The notes under the pieces were generated by a model. That model made no database searches and had not been told where the DNA came from. It was given only the letters and a program-made list of their open reading frames with translations. A DNA stretch of 64,000 nucleotides from the NCBI GenBank assembly GCA_964291465.2, contig OZ219943.1:90717-154716 (forward strand), given 5' to 3'. This stretch comes from JAGWBJ01 sp964291465 (GTDB taxonomy: Bacteria; Chloroflexota; Dehalococcoidia; Lucifugimonadales; JAGWBF01). Of the stretch, positions 29,401 through 37,276 are shown one piece after another. Each line of letters starts with the position of its first letter. The stretch's first letter is position 1. Made by a program: the position numbers and the translations under genes.

Positions 29401-32400
29401 CTGTACCACATGCTCACCTCGCTGGCGTCCGTGGCCATGGCCTTCACCAGCCGGTTGCGGGTCTGGCCCTGTCGGGTGGTGTCCGACAGGGTAGAGGTAG
29501 AGAAGTCGTAGGTCTGGAAACCGATGCCGATAGCCGGCTCCCGGGTGTCCAGGTTGGCTATCTTGTCCGTGTTGGCCTTGCCCACGTTGCCCGCCGCGTC
29601 GGTGGCCCAGAAGCAGACCCACCTGTTGTTGTCACCCTCGTCGCTGAAGACGATCTCGTCACCAGGGGTGTAGGGGACGGCGCCGCTGGGCACGGCGTCG
29701 TCGCACGTCGCCGCGTCGCCGGTACTCGCCGGCGTGATTGTCTCGTAGTGGAAGGTGACCGGGTTGTCCGCGTCGGTCAGGCCTGAGGGCGTCGGGTCAC
29801 TGACCGTGGCGCTGAAGGTACGAGAGATGCCCGGGGACGTTTGGTTGGGGTTGGTGACGGTGATGGCCGGGGGAGTGCGGTCGATGCCCGCGACCTGGGC
29901 GGACGCCTTGGCCAATATGTGTGGGGTCGGCGTGTTGTCATCCGCGACATCGTCGTCCGCTACCACGAAGCAGACGAACTTGCCGTTGCTCGCCTCGGTG
30001 TCCAGGGTGATGTCTTCGCCCTCCGTGTAGTCCGTCATGCCCGCCAGCGTCGTCGTGCAGTCGCCTGTGGATGCCACCAGCTTCCAGTCCCACTCGGACC
30101 TGCCTCGGAAGTTGTCCGTGGCGCTGAACGTCCGCGTCTTGGCAGCACCGGTCTGGGCCGGGTTGACTATGGCCATTACGTGGTTCTCACGGCCCACCAC
30201 ACCACTGGTCACACCGGAGACTCCGCTGACGACGTTCGGCGGCGTGGCCCCGTCCTGGGCCCAGAAGCATACCCTCCTGTTGTTTTCCCGCACCACGACG
30301 GCGCGGTCGGGTGTGAAGGTGTCGGTGTTGGCGTCGTAGCTGCCCGGGTACACCGAAACGCCCTGGCGAAGGGTGGTGCCGTCGGCCTCGAAGGGGCCGG
30401 CTGCGCACTGCGTGCCGGTCTGAATCTCGTACCACATGCTGACCGTGCTGGCGTCCGTGGTAATTGCCTTCACCAGACGGGCCCGCGTCTCGACGGCCGT
30501 AGGTTGGAGCTCAGCCATGGTGACGGCTATCGTGGGCGCCTCGGTGTCCAGGTTGGCTATCTTGTCCGTGTTGGCCTTGCCCACGTTGCCCGCCGCGTCG
30601 GTGGCCCAGAAGCAGACCCATTTATTGTTGTCCGCCTCGTCGCTGAAGACGACCTCGTCACCAGAGGTGTAGGGGACGGCGCCGCCTGTGTGCGGGTCGT
30701 CCGGGCAGGACGGGGAGCCGGCCGGTTGGACCGGCGAGACGGTCCGGCGCACCATGGTGATGGTGTTGGTCACGCCCGTTGGCGGTTCCGGTGTGTCGCT
30801 GTAGGTCGCACTGAAGGTACGGGAGATGCCCGGGGACGTTTGGTTGGGGTTGGTGACCGTGATGGTCGGGGGAGTGCGGTCGATGCCCGTGACCCGGGCG
30901 GACACCTTGGCCAATATGTGCGGGGTCGGCGTGTTGTCATCCGAGACATCGTCGTCCGCTACCACAAAGCAGACGAACTTGCCGTTGCTCGCCTCGGTGT
31001 CCAGGGTGATGTCTTCGCCCTCCGTGTAGTCCGTCATGCCCGCCAGCGTCGTCGTGCAGTCGCCTGTGGATGCCACCAGCTTCCAGTCCCACTCGGACCT
31101 GCCTCGGAAGTTGTCCGTGGCGCTGAACGTCCTCGTCTTGGCAACATTGGTCTGGGCCGGGTTGACTATGGTCATTGCGTGGTTCTCGCGGCCCACCACA
31201 CCACTGGTCAAACCGGAGACTCCGCTGACGACGTTGGGCGGCGTGGCCCCGTCCTGGGCCCAGAAGCATACCCTCTTGTTGTTTTCCCGCACCACGACGG
31301 CGCGGTCGGGTGTGAAGGTGTCGGTGTTGGCGTCGTAGCTGCCCGGGTACACCGAAACGCCCTGGCGAAGGGTGGTGCCGTCGGCCTCGAAGGGGCCGGC
31401 TGCGCACTGCGTGCCGGTCTGAATCTCGTACCACATGCTGACCGTGCTGGCGTCCGTGGTAATTGCCTTCACCAGACGGGCCCGCGTCTCGACGGCCGTA
31501 GGGTGGAGCTCAGCCATGGTGACGGCTATCGTGGGCGCCTCGGTGTCCAGGTTGGCTATCTTGTCCGTGTTGGCCTTGCCCACGTTGCCCGCCGCGTCGG
31601 TGGCCCAGAAGCAGACCCACTTGTTGTTGTCCGCCTCGTCGCTAAACACGATGTCGTCACCAGAGGTGTAGGGGGTCGCGCCGTTGGGCACGGCGTCGTC
31701 GCACGACGCCGCGTCGCCGGTGCTCGCCGGCGTGATTATCTCGTACTGGAATGTGACCGGGTTGTCCGCGTCAGTCAGGCCTGAGGGCGTCGGGTCAGTG
31801 ACCGTGGCGCTGAAGGTACGGGAGGTGCCCACGGCCACCTGGCTGGCGGGGTTGGTGACGGTAATGCCCGGGGGAGTGCGGTCGATGCCCGAGACCCGGG
31901 CGGACGCCTTGGCCAATATATGCGGGTCCGGCGTGTTGTCATCTGCGACATCGTCGTCCGCTACCACGAAGCAGACGAACTTGCCGTTGCTCGCCTCGGT
32001 GTCCAAGGTGATGTCTTCGCCCTCCGTGTAGTCCGTCATGCCCGCCAGCGTCGTCGTGCAGTCGCCTGTGGATGCCACCAGCTTCCAGTCCCACTCGGAC
32101 CTGCCTCGGAAGTTGTCCCTGGCGGTGAACGTCCGCGTCTTGGCAACGCTGGTCTGGGCCGGGTTGACTATGGTCATTGCGTGGTTCTCGCGGCCCACCA
32201 CACCGCTGGTCAAACCAGAGACTTCGCTGACGACGTTGGGCGGCGTGGTCCCGTCCTGGGCCCAGAAGCATACCCTCCTGTTGTTTTCCCGCACCACGAC
32301 GGCGCGGTCGGGTGTGAAGGTGTCGGTGTTGGCGTCGTAGCTGCCCGCGTACACCAAAACGCCCTGGCGCAGGGTGGTGCCGTCGGCCTCGAAGGGGCCG

Positions 32401-33575
32401 GCTGCGCACCGCGTGCCGGTCTGAATCTCGTACCACATGCTGACCGTGCTGGCGTCCCTGGCCGTTGCCTTCACCAGACGGGCCCGCGTCTCGACGGCCG
32501 TAGGGTGGAGCTCAGCCATAGTGACGGTTATCGTGGGCGCCTCGGTGTCCAGGTTGGCTATCTTGTCCGTGTTGGCCTTGCCCACGTTGCCCGCCGCGTC
32601 GGTGGCCCAGAAGCAGACCCATTTATTGTTGTCCGCCTCGTCGCTGAAGACGATCTCGTCACCCGAGGTGTAGGGGGTCGCGCCGTTGGGCACGGCGTCG
32701 TCGCACGACGCCGCGTCGCCGGTGCTCGCCGGCGTGATCGTCTCGTGCTGGAATGTGATCGGGTTGTCCGCGTCGGTCAGGCCTGAGGGCGTCGGGTCAG
32801 TGACCGTGGCGCTGAAGGTACGGGAGGTGCCTGGGGCTACCTGGCTGGCGGGGTTGGTGACCATGATGGTTGGCGCAGTCAGGTCGATGCCCTGGACCCG
32901 TTGGGAGATGGCCGCCGTAAGATTGGGATCGTCTCCCTCGTTGTCCTTGATCCAGAAGCAGACGTACTTGCCGTTGTCGGACTCAGCGGTCAGCGTTACG
33001 CCGAGGGGCGCGTAGGCCGTGCCGTCGGCGGGGTAGTCGGCGTCGCAGGTGGCGGCGGTCTGCGCCTTCCACACCAAGAGGTGTGGGACGCCGCCCGTCT
33101 GCGTAACCCTTATGTTGCGCGACTGGGCGGGCCTCGTCTGGTCCGGGTTGGTCACCGTCAGCGATGCTGGGGTGGTGTCGATTCCGGTGACCTGGTCGGA
33201 GACGGCCTTGGCCGTGTTGGGCCCGCCGTCGTTGTCGGTGGATCTATCGGTGGACCAGAAGCAGAGGTACTTGCCGTTGTCACCCTCGCTACGGAAGACG
33301 ATTTCGTCGCCCTCGGTGTAGGTATAGAGATCAGGGCTAAGGGGGGGTGTGTCGGTGCAGTCTGCCGCGTTATCTGTGATCAGCCTGTACCACCTGGTCT
33401 CACCGGGGTCATCGTCGGTGGCGCTGAAGGCGCGACTCCGGGCGGGGGTGGTCTGGGAGGGGTTGTTCACCGTTATCACCGGCGCGGTGGTGTCCTCCTG
33501 GGCGCGGGCGTCCCCGGGCCAGAGGAGCAGGGCCAGGGCCCCCGCTACGAGTGCCATTAGGGCGGCGGCGCCCAT
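26415..33575 (-). CDS. Giant repetitive surface protein with about 17 Cys-paired domains and C-terminal membrane anchor
   Basis: 2386 residues from the ATG at 33575, which gives a good signal peptide (hydrophobic stretch ending GDARA); a GTG at 33695 would add 40 residues. About 17 consecutive domains of roughly 80-120 residues follow, each opening like ITVTNPxQTxPxxSRTFSA and closing with a Cys, then YTxGDEIVF, a DNxKxVCFW motif and D. Two Cys per domain suggest one disulfide each. A (TP)n linker, a globular region of about 300 residues, a second Pro/Thr-rich stretch and a final helix (VPVWAILMVALGG) with Arg-Arg tail follow. It is probably an envelope-spanning stalk or adhesin; no catalytic motif is recognised. 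Three domain triplets are near-identical at DNA level. Confidence 0.85.
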   Translation of the reverse strand: MGAAALMALVAGALALLLWPGDARAQEDTTAPVITVNNPSQTTPARSRAFSATDDDPGETRWYRLITDNAADCTDTPPLSPDLYTYTEGDEIVFRSEGDNGKYLCFWSTDRSTDNDGGPNTAKAVSDQVTGIDTTPASLTVTNPDQTRPAQSRNIRVTQTGGVPHLLVWKAQTAATCDADYPADGTAYAPLGVTLTAESDNGKYVCFWIKDNEGDDPNLTAAISQRVQGIDLTAPTIMVTNPASQVAPGTSRTFSATVTDPTPSGLTDADNPITFQHETITPASTGDAASCDDAVPNGATPYTSGDEIVFSDEADNNKWVCFWATDAAGNVGKANTDKIANLDTEAPTITVTMAELHPTAVETRARLVKATARDASTVSMWYEIQTGTRCAAGPFEADGTTLRQGVLVYAGSYDANTDTFTPDRAVVVRENNRRVCFWAQDGTTPPNVVSEVSGLTSGVVGRENHAMTIVNPAQTSVAKTRTFTARDNFRGRSEWDWKLVASTGDCTTTLAGMTDYTEGEDITLDTEASNGKFVCFVVADDDVADDNTPDPHILAKASARVSGIDRTPPGITVTNPASQVAVGTSRTFSATVTDPTPSGLTDADNPVTFQYEIITPASTGDAASCDDAVPNGATPYTSGDDIVFSDEADNNKWVCFWATDAAGNVGKANTDKIANLDTEAPTIAVTMAELHPTAVETRARLVKAITTDASTVSMWYEIQTGTQCAAGPFEADGTTLRQGVSVYPGSYDANTDTFTPDRAVVVRENNKRVCFWAQDGATPPNVVSGVSGLTSGVVGRENHAMTIVNPAQTNVAKTRTFSATDNFRGRSEWDWKLVASTGDCTTTLAGMTDYTEGEDITLDTEASNGKFVCFVVADDDVSDDNTPTPHILAKVSARVTGIDRTPPTITVTNPNQTSPGISRTFSATYSDTPEPPTGVTNTITMVRRTVSPVQPAGSPSCPDDPHTGGAVPYTSGDEVVFSDEADNNKWVCFWATDAAGNVGKANTDKIANLDTEAPTIAVTMAELQPTAVETRARLVKAITTDASTVSMWYEIQTGTQCAAGPFEADGTTLRQGVSVYPGSYDANTDTFTPDRAVVVRENNRRVCFWAQDGATPPNVVSGVSGVTSGVVGRENHVMAIVNPAQTGAAKTRTFSATDNFRGRSEWDWKLVASTGDCTTTLAGMTDYTEGEDITLDTEASNGKFVCFVVADDDVADDNTPTPHILAKASAQVAGIDRTPPAITVTNPNQTSPGISRTFSATVSDPTPSGLTDADNPVTFHYETITPASTGDAATCDDAVPSGAVPYTPGDEIVFSDEGDNNRWVCFWATDAAGNVGKANTDKIANLDTREPAIGIGFQTYDFSTSTLSDTTRQGQTRNRLVKAMATDASEVSMWYRIQSSSSCSALDTGDSDTRMYAGSYSNTLFTGNSPVVVTGDGYVCFWARDSAMPPNIVKKASSRITNVVGAPTITIWGPGSQTSDATSRTVGARDNFDGDSVWGWKLVKSDTECVASISGLTPYTEGQSVVFRSNDDNAHLVCFAVKDDSYPGRVTTVAVSAALARIQVMPIEIDVTNPPSQDISTVERVFSAVAATGDQARATNWRWKIVDAADVDASADFPCGATLPSGTRPYTPGTDVTVTRTADNGKYVCFWTSDLIGNVGNASSVAIQNIRAPAVSITAVNVDIADDDPDIGTIQRVSASDDVTGRTTMRYKLLDAVADCVAPVPGSTRNYREGTVIDLDDEALNGQHICFWSTDGDGDVGVASREVTGIALNRVVRIMGNRSRVTSRISATDNQEPASDTIWKVQLYDRDEEDTAYGPPPEDAEGKLACAASVPSGAYDYTEGETQFNDGTNDVPLSFGRLDSGRKWICFWASGGGAGDVNKLVTVSVRASAPSRQPTPTPTPTPTPTPTPTPVPTPTPEPTPTAATAPATSAFITETGVTADQKRALEDALDRAADGVTVKVDKAVIEPGDQKGILILTVSAAGLDSDDDLSDVDQALTLGNVTIAAPDEEGNRAAAVQMDETLMVKGNAHLVPKDGQLEVVFSGMTLELTPNEPGVELLTGGPVDVTEIDAQFQVELSALPGKGAALEVRFAKDARELVPDSGAVFSLAASQARENGFVEDPGTDVAFSVQVTRVNLDNADLGDSTVRMEVSRAWVEGRLVEGKEITIVKLDEQKEVFLPDTVTVQAISGTDRYEIIATFTREAGGFSTYTAVAVQQAVPIPTATPKPTAVPTPVPTPVPTPKPTPVPVPTATPLPVATPAPTLLAPTSTPTAVPMARPAPLPAPTATAAPTPTLVPTAGPSATAKPAPTAASTPAPTLVSASTEAARPTPAPAAAEPAPSTPAPGAARGGERGGRVPVWAILMVALGGVTLVTIAVGIVHATGRRA
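27836..27897. repeat. Hexanucleotide microsatellite encoding a Thr-Pro linker
   Basis: Repeated GTAGGC/GTGGGC-like hexamers on the plus strand, read on the minus strand as alternating Thr-Pro in the surface protein. A second, less regular Pro/Thr stretch lies at about 26530-26930. Such tracts are prone to length change. Confidence 0.7.
29875..32877. repeat. Three tandem ~1-kb direct repeats inside the surface-protein gene
   Basis: Units at 29875-30873 (999 bases), 30874-31875 (1002) and 31876-32877 (1002) are anchored by the same GTGCGGTCGATGCCCG word at the start of units one to three. Each encodes three successive Cys-paired domains. Long stretches are identical between units, including silent positions, implying recent duplication or gene conversion; lengths stay multiples of three. 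The assembly may have collapsed or miscounted copies. Confidence 0.85.
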
Positions 33576-33890
33576 CCCAGGGGATCCACGCAACGGCCTC
33601 GAGAGTGTTGCTGAAAGGTACGCCCCGGAGAAGGCACATCTATACCGTTGCAGTTGCCCGCGGTGGGGACGGGGGCTTGGCAATTGTGACCGCACCGTGA
33701 ATCACAAGCCACTTTGCATGAAAGTAACGTGCTTACACGGTATCCCACAGCATGGCGGGTGTCAATGAACGGGACACCCCCGCATGACACCTGTTTCACA
33801 TATGAGGAAGGTGGTAGCCACCACAGCGGTCCAAGTAAAGTCGTCTTCCGTCAGGTAAGGTTGAATGCGTGGGGGCGACTCCCGGTTTCG
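33576..33890. other. Intergenic, 315 bases, upstream of surface protein
   Basis: Lies between the minus-strand ChlI-ChlD fusion and the surface protein. It holds a candidate minus-strand promoter (listed separately) and a 40-codon in-frame upstream extension of the surface protein. Nothing else is recognised. Confidence 0.35.
33737..33765 (-). promoter_or_regulatory. Candidate promoter for the surface-protein gene
   Basis: On the minus strand TTGACA (33765-33760), a 17-base spacer and TACCGT (33742-33737). The -35 is perfect and the -10 partial. Its TACC core resembles the candidate -10 of the ACP operon. The implied leader to the ATG at 33575 is about 155 bases. Confidence 0.45.
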
Positions 33891-36008
33891 TCAGGGAGTG
33901 AGGGGTGTGTGATCGGTTGCGGACAGTTGCAGGCGCACCGTGTCGGCCAACGAATGGGATTGGAGCTCTTCCAGCTTGATGAAGGGGGCATCCATGGCTT
34001 CAGCTAAGGGTCGAACCAGACCTAAACGCAGAAAGTCGGTCTCGGTGTCGATGACAACTGCCGGTATACCGTGTCCCTTGATTGTCGAGGCAACAGCCAC
34101 GGCCTCGTCCATCGGGAGGTTGGGTCTCGGAGGGTCCGCCGGTGCTTGGGAAGGGTGAGACATCCCTGTCGCCACATTGGCCCGGCCATCGGACATGAGC
34201 ACCAGGAGGGGAAGCACGTTACGGTCCTTCAACTTTTCAGATTCCACCACCTGCAAAGCCATCAGCAGTCCCCGGCTCAAGGGTGTCCTCCCGCCGGTGG
34301 GCATCTCGCGCAAGTGGAGCTGGGCCAGGTCGACGCTGGAGGTGGGAGGCAGCAATAGTTGGGCCGTTGTGCCCCGAAAGGCAATGAGCCCTACCTTGTC
34401 CCGCCTCTGGTACGCATCTAGCAGCAGCGAAAGAACCGCTCCCTTGACTGCAACCATGCGGCGCTGAGCTCCCATCGACCCACTGGCGTCCACTACAAAA
34501 AGGATCAGGCTGCCGGTCTTCGTCTCCCTGACCTTCTCTCGCACGTCCCACGGTTCGATGAGGAACGCCGGGGCGTCGTCGTTCGCCGGGAGTGGGTCGA
34601 GGTCAGGGAGTCGCCGCCCCACCTGATGTGGAGCTGCGGCCCGCAGGGTTGCGTCGAGGGCGAGGTCCGATGTCTTGTCCTGGGGGACCTTGGCCGCCAC
34701 GTAGCGGCCCGAAGACGAATGGCTTACAGCTTTCGTCCGACGCCCGCTGGTCACCTCGGCCTTACGGTCTTGAGGCTTGACCTGCAGGGACCGGACCGAA
34801 AATGGGGCGCCAACCTCGAAATGCTGCTCCTGAGGCTCGCGATGGACATCGGAGTCGGGAGGCTGCTCATCGTGTTCGGGTGGTCCGGAATCGCCGTCGT
34901 CCGTGTCTTCGCCGCCTTCGTCGCTACGGGCCTCCGGCTCACGGCGCCGGGGTTGGTTTTGGAACTCGTCGACCATCGAGTCCAGCTGCTCCGTGGCCAG
35001 GTGTGGCTGCTGAAAGGGCTGCTTCCGCTGGCGGTGCATCAGGGCCATGTTCGCTGCTTCACGCACGTCCTCGGCAACTACCTCAACCCTTCCCTCGTAT
35101 GCGGCGATGGCGCTGGCGGTCTTGTATATCACGATGTCGGCCCGGAGACCGTCGACCTGGTATTCCGCGCAGATGCCTGTGATCAGCCCCAACATGCCGT
35201 CGGACACAGTGACTTGCTTCAGGCGGTCCTGGCTATGGGAGATACGGTCCCTCTCGGCCTGCTCGGAGTCCTGCCAACGATGGACGAACCCATGGGGGTC
35301 GGCCTCGTAGTCGATGCGCCGCTTGACCACTTCCCGCCGCTCCTCCGCGGTAAACGAGCTTTCTACCTCTACGGCAAGGCCGAACCGGTCCAGAAGCTGT
35401 GGGCGGAGGTCCCCCTCTTCAGGGTTCATGGTGCCGACCAGAATGAACTCCGCGGCGTGGCTGATGGATACCCCCTCCCGCTCCACGTAATTTCGTCCCA
35501 TGGCCGCAGCGTCCAACAGCACGTCGACCAGGTGGTCGTTGAGGAGGTTTACCTCGTCCACATAGAGGATCCCCCGGTGGGTGGCGGCGATCAGCCCCGG
35601 CTCGAAGCTGCGGGTCCCGGTCTTGATGGCCTGCTCGATGTCCAGTGACCCCACCAGGCGGTCCTCGGTTGCTCCCACCGGAAGCTCGACTATTCGGACT
35701 TGCCGGCTTGTCGCGAAGGCTTCCTCCTCTCGCTCCTCCGTAGGCAGGCACCTTTGGCAGAGCCCTTGACGGTTGTCCGGCGGGCAGCTGTAGGGGCATC
35801 CCCTGATCACGCTGACCTCGGGCAGCAACGCCGCCAGGGAACGGACGGCGGTGGACTTGGCCGTCCCCTTCTTGCCTCGAATCAGCACGCCGCCGATGCG
35901 CGGGTTTATGGCGTTGAGAATCAAGGCCCGCTTCATAGGGGCCTGACCCACTATGGCGGTGAATGGGAAACGGGGCTCGGAGCACCCCTGGCGAGAGCTA
36001 CCGGACAT
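33891..36008 (-). CDS. Magnesium-chelatase-like ChlI-ChlD fusion, putative cobaltochelatase AAA/VWA subunit
   Basis: 705 residues. The N-terminal AAA+ domain (about 15-330) has Walker A RGKKGTAKST (44-53), the inserted Cys-rich CPYSCPPDN segment, Walker B GILYVDEVNLL and sensor region VGTMNPEEG. A polar, Asp/Glu/Pro-rich linker (about 350-430) follows, then a von Willebrand A domain with MIDAS DASGS (507-511) and a downstream T-x4-R and SDGRAN. It would couple ATP hydrolysis to metal insertion with the large subunit CobN encoded upstream on the same strand. No cobS/cobT chelatase genes are present, so this fusion is the likely partner (known pairing in other bacteria; inference here). Confidence 0.9.
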   Translation of the reverse strand: MSGSSRQGCSEPRFPFTAIVGQAPMKRALILNAINPRIGGVLIRGKKGTAKSTAVRSLAALLPEVSVIRGCPYSCPPDNRQGLCQRCLPTEEREEEAFATSRQVRIVELPVGATEDRLVGSLDIEQAIKTGTRSFEPGLIAATHRGILYVDEVNLLNDHLVDVLLDAAAMGRNYVEREGVSISHAAEFILVGTMNPEEGDLRPQLLDRFGLAVEVESSFTAEERREVVKRRIDYEADPHGFVHRWQDSEQAERDRISHSQDRLKQVTVSDGMLGLITGICAEYQVDGLRADIVIYKTASAIAAYEGRVEVVAEDVREAANMALMHRQRKQPFQQPHLATEQLDSMVDEFQNQPRRREPEARSDEGGEDTDDGDSGPPEHDEQPPDSDVHREPQEQHFEVGAPFSVRSLQVKPQDRKAEVTSGRRTKAVSHSSSGRYVAAKVPQDKTSDLALDATLRAAAPHQVGRRLPDLDPLPANDDAPAFLIEPWDVREKVRETKTGSLILFVVDASGSMGAQRRMVAVKGAVLSLLLDAYQRRDKVGLIAFRGTTAQLLLPPTSSVDLAQLHLREMPTGGRTPLSRGLLMALQVVESEKLKDRNVLPLLVLMSDGRANVATGMSHPSQAPADPPRPNLPMDEAVAVASTIKGHGIPAVVIDTETDFLRLGLVRPLAEAMDAPFIKLEELQSHSLADTVRLQLSATDHTPLTP

Positions 36009-36038
36009 TCGCGTTCACATCTACCCTGGCTGGACCAA

Positions 36039-36812
36039 TCAACTTGGAACCCGGGCGGCCTGGGACGGCCCCGCAACACGTCCCTCCGCAGACCTTTCAT
36101 GCCAGGTCAGGGCCAAGCCAACTCCCACGGCCAGGAGGGCCCACGCGAGGAATTGACCTACCATAGTCAAAGTCCGGAACAGCTCCAGGAGATCGATCGG
36201 CACCGGGGTCGGGTCGGTATTGCCCGGGAACACGAAGACCATCACCAACGCCAGGCCGGCGTACGCCGCCAGAATCGCCCCGTATCGTAACCGCCGGGCC
36301 ACTGCATCGGCGTAGTCTCGATTGATCCGCCGGAAGAGGTCCAGAGCCAGACCGACAGCCACCGCAGACACCAACATGAACAGGGTCTGGCCGAATTGCC
36401 TCGCCAGCAGGGTGGTCTCGTCTCCCACGCCCGGAGGGTTTAGCGGATACCGGATGAACGGGAACAGGGAGACGCTCCAGAACCCCAGGAACCCCACCGT
36501 CACCGCGACCCACACGGTGGACCACCCCGGAGCGGCGCGATGGAGTAGCACGAATCCGACGGCAAACAACAGCCCGATGATCCCCCCGTAGATGGCCGTT
36601 CCAAAGGCCATGCCGATGCGTTGATTGCCCAGGGAGACATCCGTGGTTGGGCCCCCCTCTTCCTCACCGGATGGAGCCTCCATTGCGGACCTCTCTTCTT
36701 CCAGGACGATGGCCCGCTCCATCACCGGTACCGTAAACAGGTTGTGGAACCCTCCTACCAGAAGGCCGGCAATGGCGCCGACGATTATGGAAGTGATTAG
36801 AATCCGTTTCAT
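36039..36812 (-). CDS. cbtA: CbtA-family cobalt transporter subunit
   Basis: 257 residues with six predicted membrane helices: residues about 5-22, 75-95, 100-120, 145-160, 180-200 and 215-235. The pattern matches CbtA, a membrane protein encoded with CbtB under cobalamin riboswitches in many bacteria and predicted to import cobalt. The N terminus MKRILITSIIVGAIAGLLVGGF is typical of the family. It lies 149 bases downstream of cbtB, separated by two hairpins, and 30 bases upstream of the ChlI-ChlD fusion. Confidence 0.85.
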   Translation of the reverse strand: MKRILITSIIVGAIAGLLVGGFHNLFTVPVMERAIVLEEERSAMEAPSGEEEGGPTTDVSLGNQRIGMAFGTAIYGGIIGLLFAVGFVLLHRAAPGWSTVWVAVTVGFLGFWSVSLFPFIRYPLNPPGVGDETTLLARQFGQTLFMLVSAVAVGLALDLFRRINRDYADAVARRLRYGAILAAYAGLALVMVFVFPGNTDPTPVPIDLLELFRTLTMVGQFLAWALLAVGVGLALTWHERSAEGRVAGPSQAARVPS

Positions 36813-36874
36813 TCCTGACCTCCGTATCCGGCGAGGTGTCGATTGGTCCTGGGTCCCGAGCGTACCTCACCTGC

Positions 36875-36937
36875 CGGAAATCCGCACTTGGGATTTCCGT
36901 TCAACGTGCTCCCGGAAGGTATACACGCCTTCCGGGA
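36875..36937 (-). terminator. Two tandem hairpins between cbtB and cbtA
   Basis: CGGAAATCC (36875-36883) pairs with GGATTTCCG (36891-36899), nine base pairs with a seven-base loop. TCCCGGAAGG (36910-36919) pairs with CCTTCCGGGA (36928-36937), ten base pairs with an eight-base loop. No T tract follows on the minus strand, so transcript stabilisation or attenuation is more likely than full termination. Confidence 0.45.
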
Positions 36938-36961
36938 ACTACCAGACGGCCGACGGCTGCC

Positions 36962-37168
36962 CTAGTGGCACATCAAGCCGACGTGACGGGCGTGGTGGAA
37001 GAACTCGTGGACATAGCCCAAGCCCCCGCCAGCCGCACCCAGGACGCCGCCGTGTACCGACCCGTCTACGTAACCTACGAAGTACAGCAACACTACGGCG
37101 AGAAGAAACCAAGGTGCCCAAGCGGACAATCTGCCCTGGCTGATGCTCCCCGCGAATACCCCTGACAT
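36962..37168 (-). CDS. cbtB: CbtB-family cobalt transporter subunit
   Basis: 68-residue protein with one membrane helix (APWFLLAVVLLYFVGYV) and a C-terminal His-rich tail HEFFHHARHVGLMCH, the metal-binding signature of CbtB. The start at 37168 is fixed by GGAGGG on the minus strand five bases upstream. It lies 108 bases after cobN and precedes cbtA. Expression probably follows the riboswitch upstream of cbiE, though no second riboswitch is seen directly before it. Confidence 0.88.
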   Translation of the reverse strand: MSGVFAGSISQGRLSAWAPWFLLAVVLLYFVGYVDGSVHGGVLGAAGGGLGYVHEFFHHARHVGLMCH

Positions 37169-37276
37169 GTGACCCTCCTTCGCTTGTGTACCCGACTGAC
37201 ACAGCCAGTCGTTTGCACTGGAGACCGGCGCTATGAGATTACGCGGTCCCCGTCTGTTCGCTTCACCGGGATATCG

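Noticed and set aside
29841..31784. A 647-codon plus-strand open frame in the surface-protein region
   Set aside because: It is the antisense of the tandem repeats, with composition and internal repetition that follow the minus-strand gene.
37169..37276. Separate cobalamin riboswitch directly before cbtB
   Set aside because: None of the conserved B12-box words (GCCACTG, AGTCAGGA, GGGAA-GGTG) occurs on the minus strand here.
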